Below, piece by piece: positions 47,020 to 58,500 of a stretch of 64,000 bases of DNA (the stretch's first letter is position 1; every line of letters begins with the position of its first letter). The DNA is from Thysanoteuthis rhombus (Eukaryota; Mollusca; Cephalopoda; Oegopsida; Thysanoteuthidae). The notes beneath the pieces were generated by a model that had not been told where the DNA came from, made no database searches, and worked only from the letters and a program-made list of their open reading frames with translations. Made by a program: the position numbers and the translations under genes. Location: contig OY735203.1 of NCBI GenBank assembly GCA_963457665.1, positions 3,250,001-3,314,000 on the forward strand. The letters run 5' to 3'.

Positions 47020-47135
47020 ATTTCGTCCATCACGCTACAAAATACCTAAATATGGATGCAGCTCAACCAAATTTGGCATGCCCACACAATGCACCTTAGT
47101 AGGGAGGGGACAAAAAGTTTCGGAAAAAATATGAT
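47020..47135 (+). repeat. repeat F, third copy (partial)
   Basis: caaaatacctaaatatggat (47037-47056), ctcaaccaaatttggcatgc (47062-47081) and gggagggg match repeat F units 1 and 2. Confidence 0.55.
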
Positions 47136-47199
47136 ACCAGAATGGAACCTAGACAACGCAATTAATAAATCATTTTGTCGGACCAAAAATGTCCATTCC

Positions 47200-47253
47200 T
47201 TAACTCTATCTCTCTCTCTCTCTCTATACATATATATATATATATATATATAA
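47200..47253. repeat. (TC)n(TA)n microsatellite
   Basis: TC at about 47206-47226, TA to 47253. Confidence 0.9.
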
Positions 47254-47687
47254 AGATAGATGTTATTTGATGTATATATTCAAAGAGTTAGATTCCTACA
47301 AATGGCGATGTACGGAAAATGGAATTTTAAAATAGATGGATGAAAACATTGGCCAACCTCTCTCCCATATCTGCAGTACCATCCAAGCATCATTAACAGA
47401 AAAGAGCTGATAAACACATTTATATCCTTGATATATTTATATATTATTCTGTCATGACCCCACTCCGCTTGTCTAAACTTCTACTGTGCTCATTGAGTAA
47501 GCTGAAGACTCAGAGTGATCAGCATTCTCTTAACCCTTCCTCAACAATCTCCACTCCAGTGATTATTATTATTATTATCATTTGCAGTAATAGTACATTT
47601 AATTTTAATACAGCAATTCTATATTGAAATATTTCCACATTGAAATACTTGCACATTGAAATATTTCGCAGAAATTCATAGATTAAC
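47254..47687. other. intergenic, nothing recognised
   Basis: A short ATT run lies at 47564-47578, and ttgaaatatttccacattga-type triplicated phrases at 47622-47668 form a small tandem of about 18 bases. Confidence 0.4.
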
Positions 47688-48044
47688 TCAATGATCTTGA
47701 TATATTTGTAGCCTTCTAGAAATATCATTAAGCGCTACCTCGCGTGTTTTTACAAATTCAATTTCAAGGGTAGTGCGTAAACTGGTTACAATTAAAACTG
47801 CATTTAATACGGACCTTTTAGTGACGTGAATCATATTTTGGGGCGTGTAGGGGATAGATAGGAACACTACTGAAAGACGAATAGCTGTCGGTTCAGTGAT
47901 ATCCCGAAGCAATGAAGGACCACGAGGGTCGGCGAGACAGTCAAAATGCGTATTCGTGGCTGCCATTCGCCTGATGTTTCTCGCGTGACTTGACGCCGAA
48001 ACAAGGTCAGCCGACATAAAATGATAGCAATAAATAAAAATCAA
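47688..48044 (-). CDS. unassigned open frame, 118 codons
   Basis: This is among the longest open frames in the window free of microsatellite sequence, and it lies in a GC- and CpG-richer patch. The translation has no transmembrane segment, signal peptide, cysteine pattern or repeat that I can name. It contains TEPTAIRLSVVFLSIPYTPQ (central) and VKTREVALNDISRRLQIYQD at the end. No upstream promoter or splice partner could be identified. An exon, a transposon fragment or chance are all possible, and chance is most likely. Confidence 0.15.
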   Translation of the reverse strand: MIFIYCYHFMSADLVSASSHARNIRRMAATNTHFDCLADPRGPSLLRDITEPTAIRLSVVFLSIPYTPQNMIHVTKRSVLNAVLIVTSLRTTLEIEFVKTREVALNDISRRLQIYQDH

Positions 48045-48640
48045 ACACGCAATATCCTTTATCCTGTGAGACGGGACAGAAAAAAAACGAAAGAAAAAAA
48101 AAGGGGGAATTTTATTAAGTACCGAGATTAAATGCTTAGTGCCTGAATCTGCTGGGGTGGACAGAGATGCAACGACGGAAAATCAAAGAAACAGACTATT
48201 TTCAAAATAAAAGGCTCAGAGGGGAAAGAAGAGGGAAAGGGGATAAAGGTATGTAGGGATCGGCAACTTGATTTGTCAGGTGACTACTAAAATGACAAAA
48301 GAGGGTATTTTAAAAAAGGTCATTATTAAACTGTTGTTGATAGAAATAGAAAAGAAAACAGGGGCTGAAGAGGCGACAATTGGATTAATGCTTTCTAATT
48401 TGAGCGATGTACTTTAAACTGTAATTCTTTGCAACTTACCTATGCAAATAAGTAAGTGTACACGTGTGTAAATGTATAGTATTTTCGAGATTAAATAGGA
48501 AAATGTTTCATATGCACACAGCATGCTCCCACCTTAAAAAAAAAGGATTTATCAAATCTAACCGTAAAACTATCCAGCACAACCACCATTATCCCGTCTA
48601 TGTTCATGATAATCTATCTCAGTGCACATTTCTCTCTCTC
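48045..48640. other. intergenic, purine-rich start
   Basis: Poly-A/G sequence at 48070-48105 and 48205-48250; otherwise nothing recognised. Confidence 0.4.
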
Positions 48641-48690
48641 TTTTGATATATATATATATATACATATAAATATATATTAGTCTGTTAACA

Positions 48691-48784
<94 letters not shown>

Positions 48785-48880
48785 ATTCTATTCATATCGA
48801 TCTATCTACCTTTATCTATCTCAATATATTCATATCTATCTATTTCAGTTTGTTTGCACACGAACATACACACACACACA

Positions 48881-48953
<73 letters not shown>

Positions 48954-49070
48954 ATATTATAGTTTGTTCATATCTGTTTCAGTCTCTTAACACACATACA
49001 CACATACATATATGTATGTCTGTTCATATCTATCTTTTTCAGTCTCTTCACATCTCACTCTATCTCGCTT

Positions 49071-49111
<41 letters not shown>

Positions 49112-49114
49112 CCT

Positions 49115-49207
<93 letters not shown>

Positions 49208-49230
49208 CAGTCTCTTCACATCTGTCAATG
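48641..49230. repeat. complex microsatellite cluster with nested recurring block
   Basis: Five TA arrays (48645-48680, 48721-48782, 48883-48945, 49089-49111, 49124-49205) mixed with TC, CA and GT runs. Between them a block TTTCAGTCTCTTCACATCT recurs at 48843 (diverged), 48977, 49037 and 49205. The cluster is thus a tandem array whose units contain their own microsatellites. The frames here rich in Y/I are artefacts. Confidence 0.85.
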
Positions 49231-49655
49231 GTATTTGTGAGATTGAATGGACCAGTGGGGAATTCGGTTTGATTAAGAAACTGCAATATTCATTTCAAGT
49301 ACACGTATATGCACAGTATGTTTCCCCCTTTCTTTAAGTCTGATGTAGCGAGCAAAATATGATGGAACGGTTATAATAAATCATATTAATTAATTGTTTA
49401 TGCTGAAACAAACTACGTTGATAAATATTGTTTAACAATATCATCCAGGCATTTTGCTTAGAATCTATAGCTTCAACCAGAGAAAATAAAAAACGACAAC
49501 AAATATCCTTGAAATCATATTCTTGTATTATTAACGATAATCAGAAGTCAAGGAACGGTGTTTATTTTTTCTATATATTGATAAGAATCATCGTTGAAGT
49601 TGTTAAGTAACAATCATAATTCTTTTCTAGGTTTATAGATTGTTGGAACCAATAT
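49231..49655. other. intergenic, nothing recognised
   Basis: AT-rich spacer; no feature. Confidence 0.35.
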
Positions 49656-49659
49656 CAGC

Positions 49660-50492
49660 AGCAACATGGCCGCTCCTGTAAGGAAACAAACCATGTCAGA
49701 AAAAAAAGATAATTGTTGATTTCCACGAGAGTGGGATATCAATTTCTGTCTTTGCAAATGATGTTGGACAATCTAAAAATGTTGTTCACAGAATAATTAT
49801 CTGAAATAAAAAAAAGTGTGGAGCGCTAGAATCCAAAAGAAAGACTGGCTGACCTTGCAGAACTACAGAGAGGCAAGACATCATGACGTTAAGACCATCC
49901 ATGGTAGACAGATTCAAAACTGCTGCTGAGATATCACGCGAGAATTCAGTTTTGAAAATATCGGAACACACTGTTTCACGTCCACTGATGAAAGACTCTG
50001 AAATTTGTAGGTGTTTGTGTGATGGTTTTATGGCGTTGTCTCTGCAGCTGGTGTTGGCCCTTTGGTTCGTTTTCTTGGCTGGAGTCTTTGAAGAAATTCT
50101 CCGACGGCATATCGTTCTATACCTCTGTTCAGTTGAGAATCAGTCGCTCATTTTCATGCCGTAGTTAAGAACTTCATGAACCAGAAAGAACTTCTTGTAA
50201 TGATTTGACCTCAATTCAATAGTAAATGTACGAAATTTGTTAAAAGAGCGTGCCCAATGTTTTGAAAAAAAAATGGAACGATCTCGGGGATAAGATTGAA
50301 ACTAAATGGAATAAGATCACTCCTTAAGATTTGAAAAAGAACCAAATGATTCAAGAAACAGATGCTCGCGAGTAAATGTGAACAATGACTGCCACACTAG
50401 ATATTAGTTTTGTAGTGAACTAATCAATTTTTAAAATATTTTCATTAAAAGTTTTTTTGTCTGTTCCTTGACTTTTGGTCACCATGTTTGTT
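49660..50492 (+). mobile_element. Tc1-like transposon relic, N- and C-terminal pieces
   Basis: The plus strand has the N-terminal DNA-binding half of a Tc1-like transposase: IIVDFHESGISISVFANDVG (about 49711-49770, after the initial lysine run), then GALESKRKTG and TLRPSMVDRFKTAAEISREN (49886-49945), with SEHTVSRPLMKDSEI at 49964-50008. After 50010 the sequence is unlike Tc1. A C-terminal piece resumes with a KWNKITP block near 50305-50325. The right end is TTTTTTGTCTGTTCCTTGAC (50454-50473) followed by TTTTGGTCACC. The catalytic core is missing and no left terminal repeat was found. Confidence 0.75.
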
Positions 50493-50674
50493 TTTGATAA
50501 AAAAAATCAAATGCAATTGTCAAGACATAAACATTTATTTATATTATTAAGTCTTGAAGTAAGAGAAAGTGAAGGAAACGCTTTAACTCCACTGAAACAA
50601 ACGGGAATATCTCTAACAGAAGCGTTATGGTCTCATAAATACATGTTTGTGTATCTGTGTTATAAAGAATTGGA

Positions 50675-50960
50675 TAGATAATCCAACAGAATGATTATAA
50701 ATTGTGTTAAATTATATTGAGACTCTTAGTAAACGGAGAATGTATCATTTGGCTTTGACAACGTAAATAGAATGAACAACTAAATTCCCTGCTGCAGCCT
50801 TATTTTCTTTTGTTGCTTTTTATCTATGTTGTCTTGGCCTGGTGATACAAATTCCGTGTAATAACGGAAAATTATGTCAAATAAGAGTTTCATTATGATA
50901 TAATAATTCATAATCACTCACACACACGCACACACACACATGTGCATATGGTCTCGGAAG
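50675..50960 (+). repeat. dispersed repeat B, copy 3
   Basis: ccaacagaatgattataaat (50683-50702), acggagaatgtatcatttgg (50734-50753), gtaaatagaatgaacaacta (50763-50782) and ctgctgcag match copy 1 at 3265-3418. The right end runs into a CA repeat (50918-50941). Confidence 0.55.
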
Positions 50961-51091
50961 CTTTTCAGTTTTAAGCACTGAACATCAAAAAAAACTTTTT
51001 CAAGTGATTTTTTGTGTCACTTCAGTCAACCATTTCCCAAAATCTGTCTATGCAATTTATGTAATCTTCAAAAGTGTTTTTTCTGTTTCCC

Positions 51092-51303
51092 TCTTCTTCT
51101 TCTTCTTCTTCTTCTTCTTCTTCTTCTTCTTCTTCTTCTTCTTCTTCTTCTTCTTCTTCTTCTTCTTCTTCTTCTTCTTCTTCTTCTTCTTCTTCTTCTT
51201 CTTCTTCTTCTTCTTCTTCTTCTTCTTCTTCTTCTTCTTCTTCTTCTTCTTCTTCTTCTTCTTCTTCTTCTTCTTCTTCTTTTTTCTTATTCTTCTTCTT
51301 CTC
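51092..51303. repeat. (TCT)63 microsatellite, perfect
   Basis: About 189 uninterrupted bases of TCT (51092-51280), then TTTTTTCTTATTC and more TCT to 51303, then GTGTGTG. The opposite strand is (GAA)n. The runs of S, L, F or E in frames here are artefacts. Confidence 0.97.
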
Positions 51304-51569
51304 TGTGTGTGTGTGTTTGTGTGTATGTAAATATATATATGGCATCTAATATTTTCACTATCAGAGTTGTATTATTCAGTGTCATTGTAGAGTTGTATAC
51401 TGTTTGATGATACATTACTATTCATTTTTTTATCGTTGAATTCAACATTTATAGTAACTGTGTATTTCTTTTGGTTACTATTAGTGTTTCACTGACGTTA
51501 TTTGGCGTTGTGTGAGCCCCAGAGCTTTTTTCTTTTCGTTCGAGGGGTTTCTCAATTATCAAATGTATT

Positions 51570-51649
51570 CAAGTAATCAATCAATTGATTAATCAAATAA
51601 TTAATTAACAGTTAATCAATTATTTAGTTGATTGGTTGTTGATTAATTG
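51570..51649. repeat. imperfect 80-bp palindrome
   Basis: The stretch is built of TTAATCAATTGATT words and is nearly its own complement. Its core (51595-51625) has AAATAATTAATTAA facing TTAATCAATTATTT across CAG, with one mismatch. The outer ends CAAGTAATCAA and TTGATTAATTG also pair. Confidence 0.7.
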
Positions 51650-52300
51650 AAATACCGTCAACAGATGTTTTTATCCCTGGTGATAGTTGATGCCACAGTG
51701 ATCTTTTTAAGGAGTCTTTTTACCCCTTTCTTGCCGCTCCCCTGCCTCCCTGACCCCTATATGGGGATTGTCATATCAATAGTCAGGGATATAGACAGGA
51801 TATAGACTAAAACAAACACACCCTTTTGGCAGACTGTATGAATGTGTCCAGAGAAATTAGTTGCCTTATATAACAGAAGCTTTCGTGCTGACCATCTTCC
51901 AAAATAAAACAACGAACAAACGAATAATGGGTCTTTCACCACCGTCACACACACTTACTCGAATATTTCCATTGACGCTGCTTTCACACCATTCGTAATA
52001 TACACTTGAGTGACTTCATTACTCAGACTAAAGTCTTCAAAATTTCAGAAGTAAAAAGCATGAGGGCCATGCTGTACAAAATACACTTAAACCGGCTAGG
52101 TTACGCGTCGAAGATGGAATATTATTGTCTGATCATTCGTGATTATATAAAAATTCGACCAATTCTTCTTTATTCCCTACTCAATACTTCCAGAAAATTT
52201 TATTTAAATCTATGGGAACAACATATGGGTCAACATATAACTACGATGCAAAGAAGGTAATTGTGTCTCTGCTCTGAAATCCAACCACTACTCCCGTAAT
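51650..52300. other. intergenic, nothing recognised
   Basis: The plus frame 52006-52260 (84 codons) is free of low complexity but unrecognised. Confidence 0.35.
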
Positions 52301-52319
52301 CCATTGTCCTACCTCCCAC

Positions 52320-52515
52320 TGAAATCTTATCGAAATCCATTCGAACCTTTGGGAGATATTGTGAGGTATGGATATTTAGCTATGTTGCAGGCGAGGAAGA
52401 AATCCTTGCATTCACCTCGAAATTCCATTCACTTCTTTTAAATCTCGATGCTCACCATTCAGAAAAATTTAATCGAAGTTCATTGAGAACCTTCGGAGAT
52501 AGTGCGTGATCAAAC
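52320..52515 (+). repeat. short direct repeat, period about 143
   Basis: cgaaatccattcgaaccttt (52331-52350) with GGGAGATATTGTG is repeated as cgaagttcattgagaacctt (52474-52493) with CGGAGATAGTGCG. The phrase resembles the 'CATT..GTTTTGGAGAT' units of invertebrate tandem repeats. Confidence 0.5.
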
Positions 52516-54640
52516 AGACCCAGGGACATGAATGACTACATATCCTTCTTCTGATTTCGTTGGCAGAAATGAAATAAAAGTTGTAAAAGAATTATCACTG
52601 TCTTCCCATTCAATTTACTTAAGTAATATTTATTTGATTAATTTGGTACAAACTCTATGTTTGATGATCTTTCATCTAATCAGGTTTGTGCTTTAATCGT
52701 CTGTGTAGAATGTAGACGTTTTAACGTAAAAATACATTTTAAACACTGACTATTAATGAACTGCCCTTCAATAAGGATGTAAGATGGATAATGTTATACA
52801 ACAGATTTCAAATCTGCACCTTTGAATCATGCAGTATTAAATAAAGAGTTTGATTTCAATATGCTATTTTGAAAAAATGCGATTAATTGAATCGAAAATC
52901 TAATTCTGGATTTGAATTTTTAAATTCATCACACCCTTTTTATATACATGTAATCTATAAGGTGTCAATAAGATGAGACATTCAAATCAAGAATGTGATT
53001 TTCAATTTAATTAAACACATTTTTTTAAATGGCGCTAATTGCGTTTTGGAACCACACTCCTCAAATGTAAACCAAATCCTTTGACTTCAATATTCTTTTC
53101 CAAAATCGGAACCCGACGACTTTAAAAGATTGTATTTTGCCATGCATCTATGAACTTGGAATTTTCTAGGTACCTTATACCTATGGTCCAGTTTCCAAAA
53201 CTAAGCTTAGCTTAATAAATTATTTGAATTTCCCTGTTGGGAAATATTCACAGCATGTTTCTTTCTTGAAAGTCCTTGAATTATCTATTTTCACGTACTC
53301 TAATCCGGAAATCAATTCCATCATGTGAAATTTGAGTGAATAAATGAGTTAAATGATTTAAAAACAACTAAATAGAATTTGAAAAAATAATGTGATAGGG
53401 CTGGGAAATCATACTTCAGAAGAGATTAACACATTTAAAAATGATGTTAGTTGATTTTTCAAAGGTCAAACCAGAGAGAAGTAGGTATGGACCCTACCAT
53501 GTGAAACAATTTCAGTTTATCGTTGCCAGTTAATCTGGCTTATTTTGTTTTTAAAACTAATCAGCTTAGATACATTTAACTTTGACTATCAAAACTGAAG
53601 CTAAATTGTTGATGGCGTTAATCCATGCCTATTGTCTTTGAAATGATAATCTATAGCTGGTGAGTATTTTAAGCTTTTATTATATGCCTCATTTAGTTGA
53701 ATGACCAAGTCAATCGATTCGTGAGTTCAATCTCAGTATTAATTAGCCTACCCACGAAGGAAAGGTGTGATAAAATGTCATTTGGGTTGAGACAAAAACT
53801 CTGTGACCAGTGCCACTAAAGCGTCTGGGTGACTCACGGCTCTCTTTTCAAAGCGATGGGGAACCAATTCCCCGGGGTTCCACGGGCATTGCATATAGAG
53901 GAATCAGTGCACCTGTTCAACACACCACAGAGTCACAGATTTTGGTTTGCACAAGAAGAACATGCTGTATAATAGTAAAAACTATGGAACGAGAACAACA
54001 AATACAAAGAAGCTGGTCTACATCAATAAACATTTAACATGAGGTTTTTACGCATGAAATAATGTCTTTCTTCTTCATCAGAGAGAATAATGCTAAAAGT
54101 GAAAGATTTACCAAGGTCATAGTATTTTTATTTTCGCTCCAATATAAGTAGAGATATAATTCGTTATTACTGCGAAAGTTTGAGCCCTCAACAACCCAAG
54201 ATATTGAACTAATTTCCAAAAAGGGATTCAAATTAGGACATAACACTACTCAAACAGCTGATAACGTAAACAAAGCCTTTTGAGTTAAGAACGGCGTTAG
54301 TTTATTCAAGTCTGGAAATAGCGAAACCATTAATGAACGTCGAGGGAAGCCAAAATCTGTTTTTAATGATGAAGAATTATCGACTGCAGTTGCTTTCGGA
54401 CAAATGTTCGATCACTTTCTGAAGACTTTTGGACAGTAACTGAATCATATCATCTCAAAGCAATAGAGAAAATTTGAATGTTGGAATTATGGCCCAACAT
54501 GAACTGTATGAAATGCTCCTTGACCATGTCAGTCTATGCATCCCCTAGCTGACTCTTTCTGAGCTTAGAGGATCGTGATTTGGAATCTTGTACTCAAACA
54601 TTAGATAATGCTACCATGAGCTCATCAGATGATGCAGTTT
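52516..54640. other. intergenic, nothing recognised
   Basis: About 2.1 kb of mostly AT-rich unique-looking DNA. A B-box-like GAGTTCAATCTC lies at about 53718-53730. The small inverted repeat GGAACC..GGTTCC surrounds CCCCGGGG at about 53861-53882. The frame 53810-54037 (75 codons) is unrecognised. Confidence 0.4.
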
Positions 54641-54647
54641 GCGTTTC

Positions 54648-54718
54648 GTGTGTGTGTGTGTGTATGTGTGTGAGAGAGAGAGAGAGAGAGAGTGTGTGTG
54701 TGTGTGTGTGTGTGTGTG
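54648..54718. repeat. compound (GT)n(GA)n(GT)n microsatellite
   Basis: GT, then GA (about 54672-54691), then GT again to 54718. Confidence 0.95.
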
Positions 54719-54895
54719 ATTGTATGACTAAGATACAATAGTATAACGGATGAAGCAATTATTGGCAAACATAACAAATCACATCGTTTGTAGGTAACAA
54801 ACGATGCTACGTAATCACTAAACATTAAATGCTGAAATCTGCGACGACCACAATTTGAAGCAGGAGACAAAAGTTCTATTTTTAGTGGTAATGAT
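54719..54895. other. spacer, nothing recognised
   Basis: Short stretch between two simple-repeat blocks; nothing recognised. Confidence 0.3.
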
Positions 54896-55190
54896 ATCAA
54901 TAATAATAAAAATAACAATAATAATAATAATAATGATGATTATAATAATAATAATAATAATGATTATAATAATAATGATAAGGATAATAATAATAATGAT
55001 AATAATAATAATAATAATTATGATGATGATGATAATAACACTAATATCACAACTACTGATAATGGTGATAATAATATCACTACTACTAACATCACTACCA
55101 CTACTACTACTAATAACAGCAACAATACTACATCTACTAACATCACTACCACTAATAATAACAATAATAATAGTGATAATGATTATAGTA
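54896..55190. repeat. (AAT/GAT/ACT)n trinucleotide array, imperfect
   Basis: Nearly 300 bases of trinucleotides: AAT-rich, then GAT, then ACT/CAC words (55075-55160), then AAT/GAT. The 192-codon minus frame and 131-codon plus frame across it are artefacts of this array, apart from their ends. Confidence 0.9.
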
Positions 55191-55299
55191 ATAGCTGTGC
55201 CGACAAATGGCCATGTTGGAATGAGAAAAAACAAAACAAGAAAAAAATGATTCCTCTCGATAGTCAACAATACTACTGAAACATGAAACGTCATCATCA

Positions 55300-55500
55300 T
55301 AATACGTGACGTGGTACACAATTTCAGAAAGTGTAGGCTTTGCGATGCCCATGAGAGAGAGAGGGCTAGGGAATCTTGAGAAAGGTCTATGTCCAACGAG
55401 GGACGTTAAAAGTCTTATGATAATACCTCTGCGAAACTAGGGTCGGCAAGAATAGTAACGAAGGAATCAGAGTGATGACTGGACGAGCCTAATGATAAAC
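55300..55500 (+). mobile_element. LINE (RTE-like) 3' end, copy 8
   Basis: ctttgcgatgcccatgagag (55339-55358) and gtctatgtccaacgagggac (55385-55404) match the extreme 3' end seen in copies 1 and 7. After it, ctgcgaaactagggtcggca (55430-55449) resembles the stretch upstream of that 3' end in copy 7 (37880), so a second fragment follows. Only about 120 bases of the first fragment remain. Confidence 0.7.
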
Positions 55501-58500
55501 ATAACATTTATTTTACACAATTTTTAATCTTTTTTCAGCTCAAACTTTCCAACCGAATGCATTTAACCAAACGCTTCTCCATTAATAATATACAATGAAA
55601 GTTTCAGGTAAAAGTTTAACTAATAATTACGTATTAGGATAGGGACTTCTGGTAATTAATCTATTTTCAAGCTTATCAACTTTTACATTGTTATAGATAA
55701 ACTGTTGGAGCGTTTACTTCGAAAACTGCTTCGATTCCTCCGTGTGTTATAGGCAATTTTCTAATGAAAATTATTATTTAGTTTTTCCAAATTAATTTTC
55801 TTTACCGTATTTTCAAATAACTTCTTTTTGAATGACTAACTCAGTTATAAGAATGTAAATTGTTGCTGAGATGAAAAAAAAAGAAATGAATTGATCAACC
55901 TTTGTAGACTATGCTAAAGCCGGGCATTTGGAGAACATCGCTAAACTTACACGCCTGTCTTACTTGGAAAATTGGTACAGAACAATTTTGCTGTTCGTAA
56001 TAACACTTGTTTAATCTTGAACACAGGCTAATGGACAAGGAGAAACCATTTAGCGGATAAAATTCTACCTGGATGCCCACCTTTTGGGGGTTTCTGTAAG
56101 ACTCTGCAAAACAAAGTCATGCATTGAGAAAACATTTATATACCTTTAAGAAAAATCTGTATTCACACAATGTGTCATTAAAAACTTGAAAGACAAGAAT
56201 ATTTCAACATAAAACAGATGCAGTGACTCGAAATAGCTATCTTTAGTGGCATGCAACCGCGTATGAAACAAGGTTCGAAATCCTTTCATTTCCAATTCTA
56301 GAACTCTTGTTATATGTTTACAAATCGGTAAATCTTTTGATTTTTGGAAAAAACAACAACAAACATTTACATATTCAGTCTATATGGAAAGTTTGATGTA
56401 ATTCACTTCAACGGTTTAGGTGTGTTTTACATCAAATCTAGATGAAATATTCCCCAAGAATTTACATCTAGTGTTTTTCAGGGCCACTTTCGGGTGTTGT
56501 TGTAGTATAAAAAGTTACTCACAACAAAGGTCTCTACAAAACAGCATAAGTTTTATTAAAATTGGTTGGGTTTTACAAAAGTTATAAACTTAAAGCCGGC
56601 AACTGGTGTAAAAACTCAACTTATCCATATTGAGGTCAGAGCGATAAACGGGGCTATCCGATTCAAGTTTTGCCAGTTGAATTTTCGAACATAACAGTAC
56701 GTAATAAGAGAACATGTTCGTGAATTACTTATAGACAAAAGTTCTTTACGTGCAAAATGATTTCTTTTAGTAGGTACCACTATAGTGAACAATATGATTA
56801 ATTATAATGGTTTCAATCATATGATTAAGGAGAATGCAATTTAAAATTGTCGAAGAATATAACCCTGCAATTTCGTTGATATCTTGTCGACAAAGACACT
56901 TTGGTCTAGAGCCAGATTCTTCACCAAAGTGGTTACGATAGCCCATGAGATAGTATGCTAATCATTGCTCAACAGAAGTTATTAATATATACTAATATAT
57001 ACTAATAACAGTGAGGCAAAATTTTCCAGCATTTTCTTTTTTTTAACAAAAGCTTTTAATCATATAAATCCATTAGATCATAATTCGGTCATCAAAGTAT
57101 TCTCGATGGCTTTTTATGATTTTATGCCAACTTTCAGTAAGTATTTAATCACTAGCTGTTTATGTAACCGTTTATATCACAGGTAGGATTTATTTGACAA
57201 CCAAGTTAAAACCTAATTACACTAACTATTACACATATAGAGACACAACAAGTACGGAAAAATTGAACAATAATCACGCCTGTATTCCAGCTCAGTCTGA
57301 AATTCAATCAGGTATACGTGCGCTAGATTTGTCTTCTTTTCATTAATCGCTGCCCACTGACTTTACCGCTACTGTCTCACTTATCTGCATAGTTTTCGTT
57401 ATCTTGTTGCACTAACAAACTAAATTTTTCTGGTTGTGGTGGTGGTGGGGGTCGTGATTGAATACCAAATTCTGCACCCACTCTAATGAAAAAAAAAATG
57501 TTAGAAAGTTCCGGTTTTTGATATGTATGTTTTGCATTGGATCTGGAAAAATATTCATCAGTCAATAATTCATGAAGGTATACTGACAAAATAAGGTTAA
57601 TATTCGTATAAATAAAGAGTGATTTCAGTTGTTTATGAAATAGCACTATAAACGATTTCAATAAAGAAATGCACTTGAAATACGAAAGAAAGCATCATCA
57701 GTGATAAATGATGAATTTAAACATGACTGGATACAATTATCATATTCTCAATTTTAGGTCTTTAACAGTCTCCAGAAAACACTTGAACATAGTTTGGAAG
57801 CTAACGGATTTTCATTGAATTTCTATCACTTGAAATTCGAATTTCCTGACAAGCAGTTAAAAAAATGTTTTGTACAGAGCTATAATTCTCAAAAACTAAT
57901 TTGGCATCGAAAAGCATCCAGTTGTGTATTTTCCTCTAGCGCCATTTATCGGTGTTTGAACATAGGTAAAAGCCAGGGTTTCGTGTGCTGATTTTCAACA
58001 TAAGTATGATTATCTCACTTGACTGGCATCGTAACTGCCATTTACTTTGTTTCTGTAGAGCTTAATATCAAGGCAAACTTATTATAGAAACACACAAGCA
58101 GAAAATATTAAGAGTATAAAGATCCCCGTAGAAAAGCAGTTAAAATGTAGAGATAGTTGATTTATTAGAATTGTTAACTCTGAGATGACCGTTTTTTTTT
58201 TTAATCAAACGAAAAAATTTCCAATAATTAGGCGTCTATTTATACCTATATAACAATTTTCATTTCGGTTCAGCAATTCCGAAGTTCAATATTTTTTGCA
58301 TGTCGATACTTGTATATTAACATATAAAATGTAAACAAACAATTGGATCGACCGTAACTCACTATGCTTTCAATTTTGGGGGTTTTGACAGCATTATTGC
58401 GCAATTTCGGCAAAATCGGTCAAGAATTTAGAAATTCTTCTCAATTGTAAACATACACAAACAACATCACTGCAAATGTAAACAAACAATCGGATCGGCT

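Noticed and set aside
48854..49286. Frames rich in alternating Y/I
   Set aside because: Translations of (TA)n arrays, which are open in all frames because TATATA has no stop codon in these phases.
51004..51407. Frames of 91-131 codons with poly-F, poly-L, poly-S or poly-E
   Set aside because: All read through the same (TCT)63 microsatellite; no non-repeat sequence supports coding.
54818..55396. 192-codon minus frame, the longest in the window
   Set aside because: It is mostly a translation of the AAT/GAT/ACT trinucleotide array (long I/V runs), and its start overlaps the antisense of a LINE 3' end.
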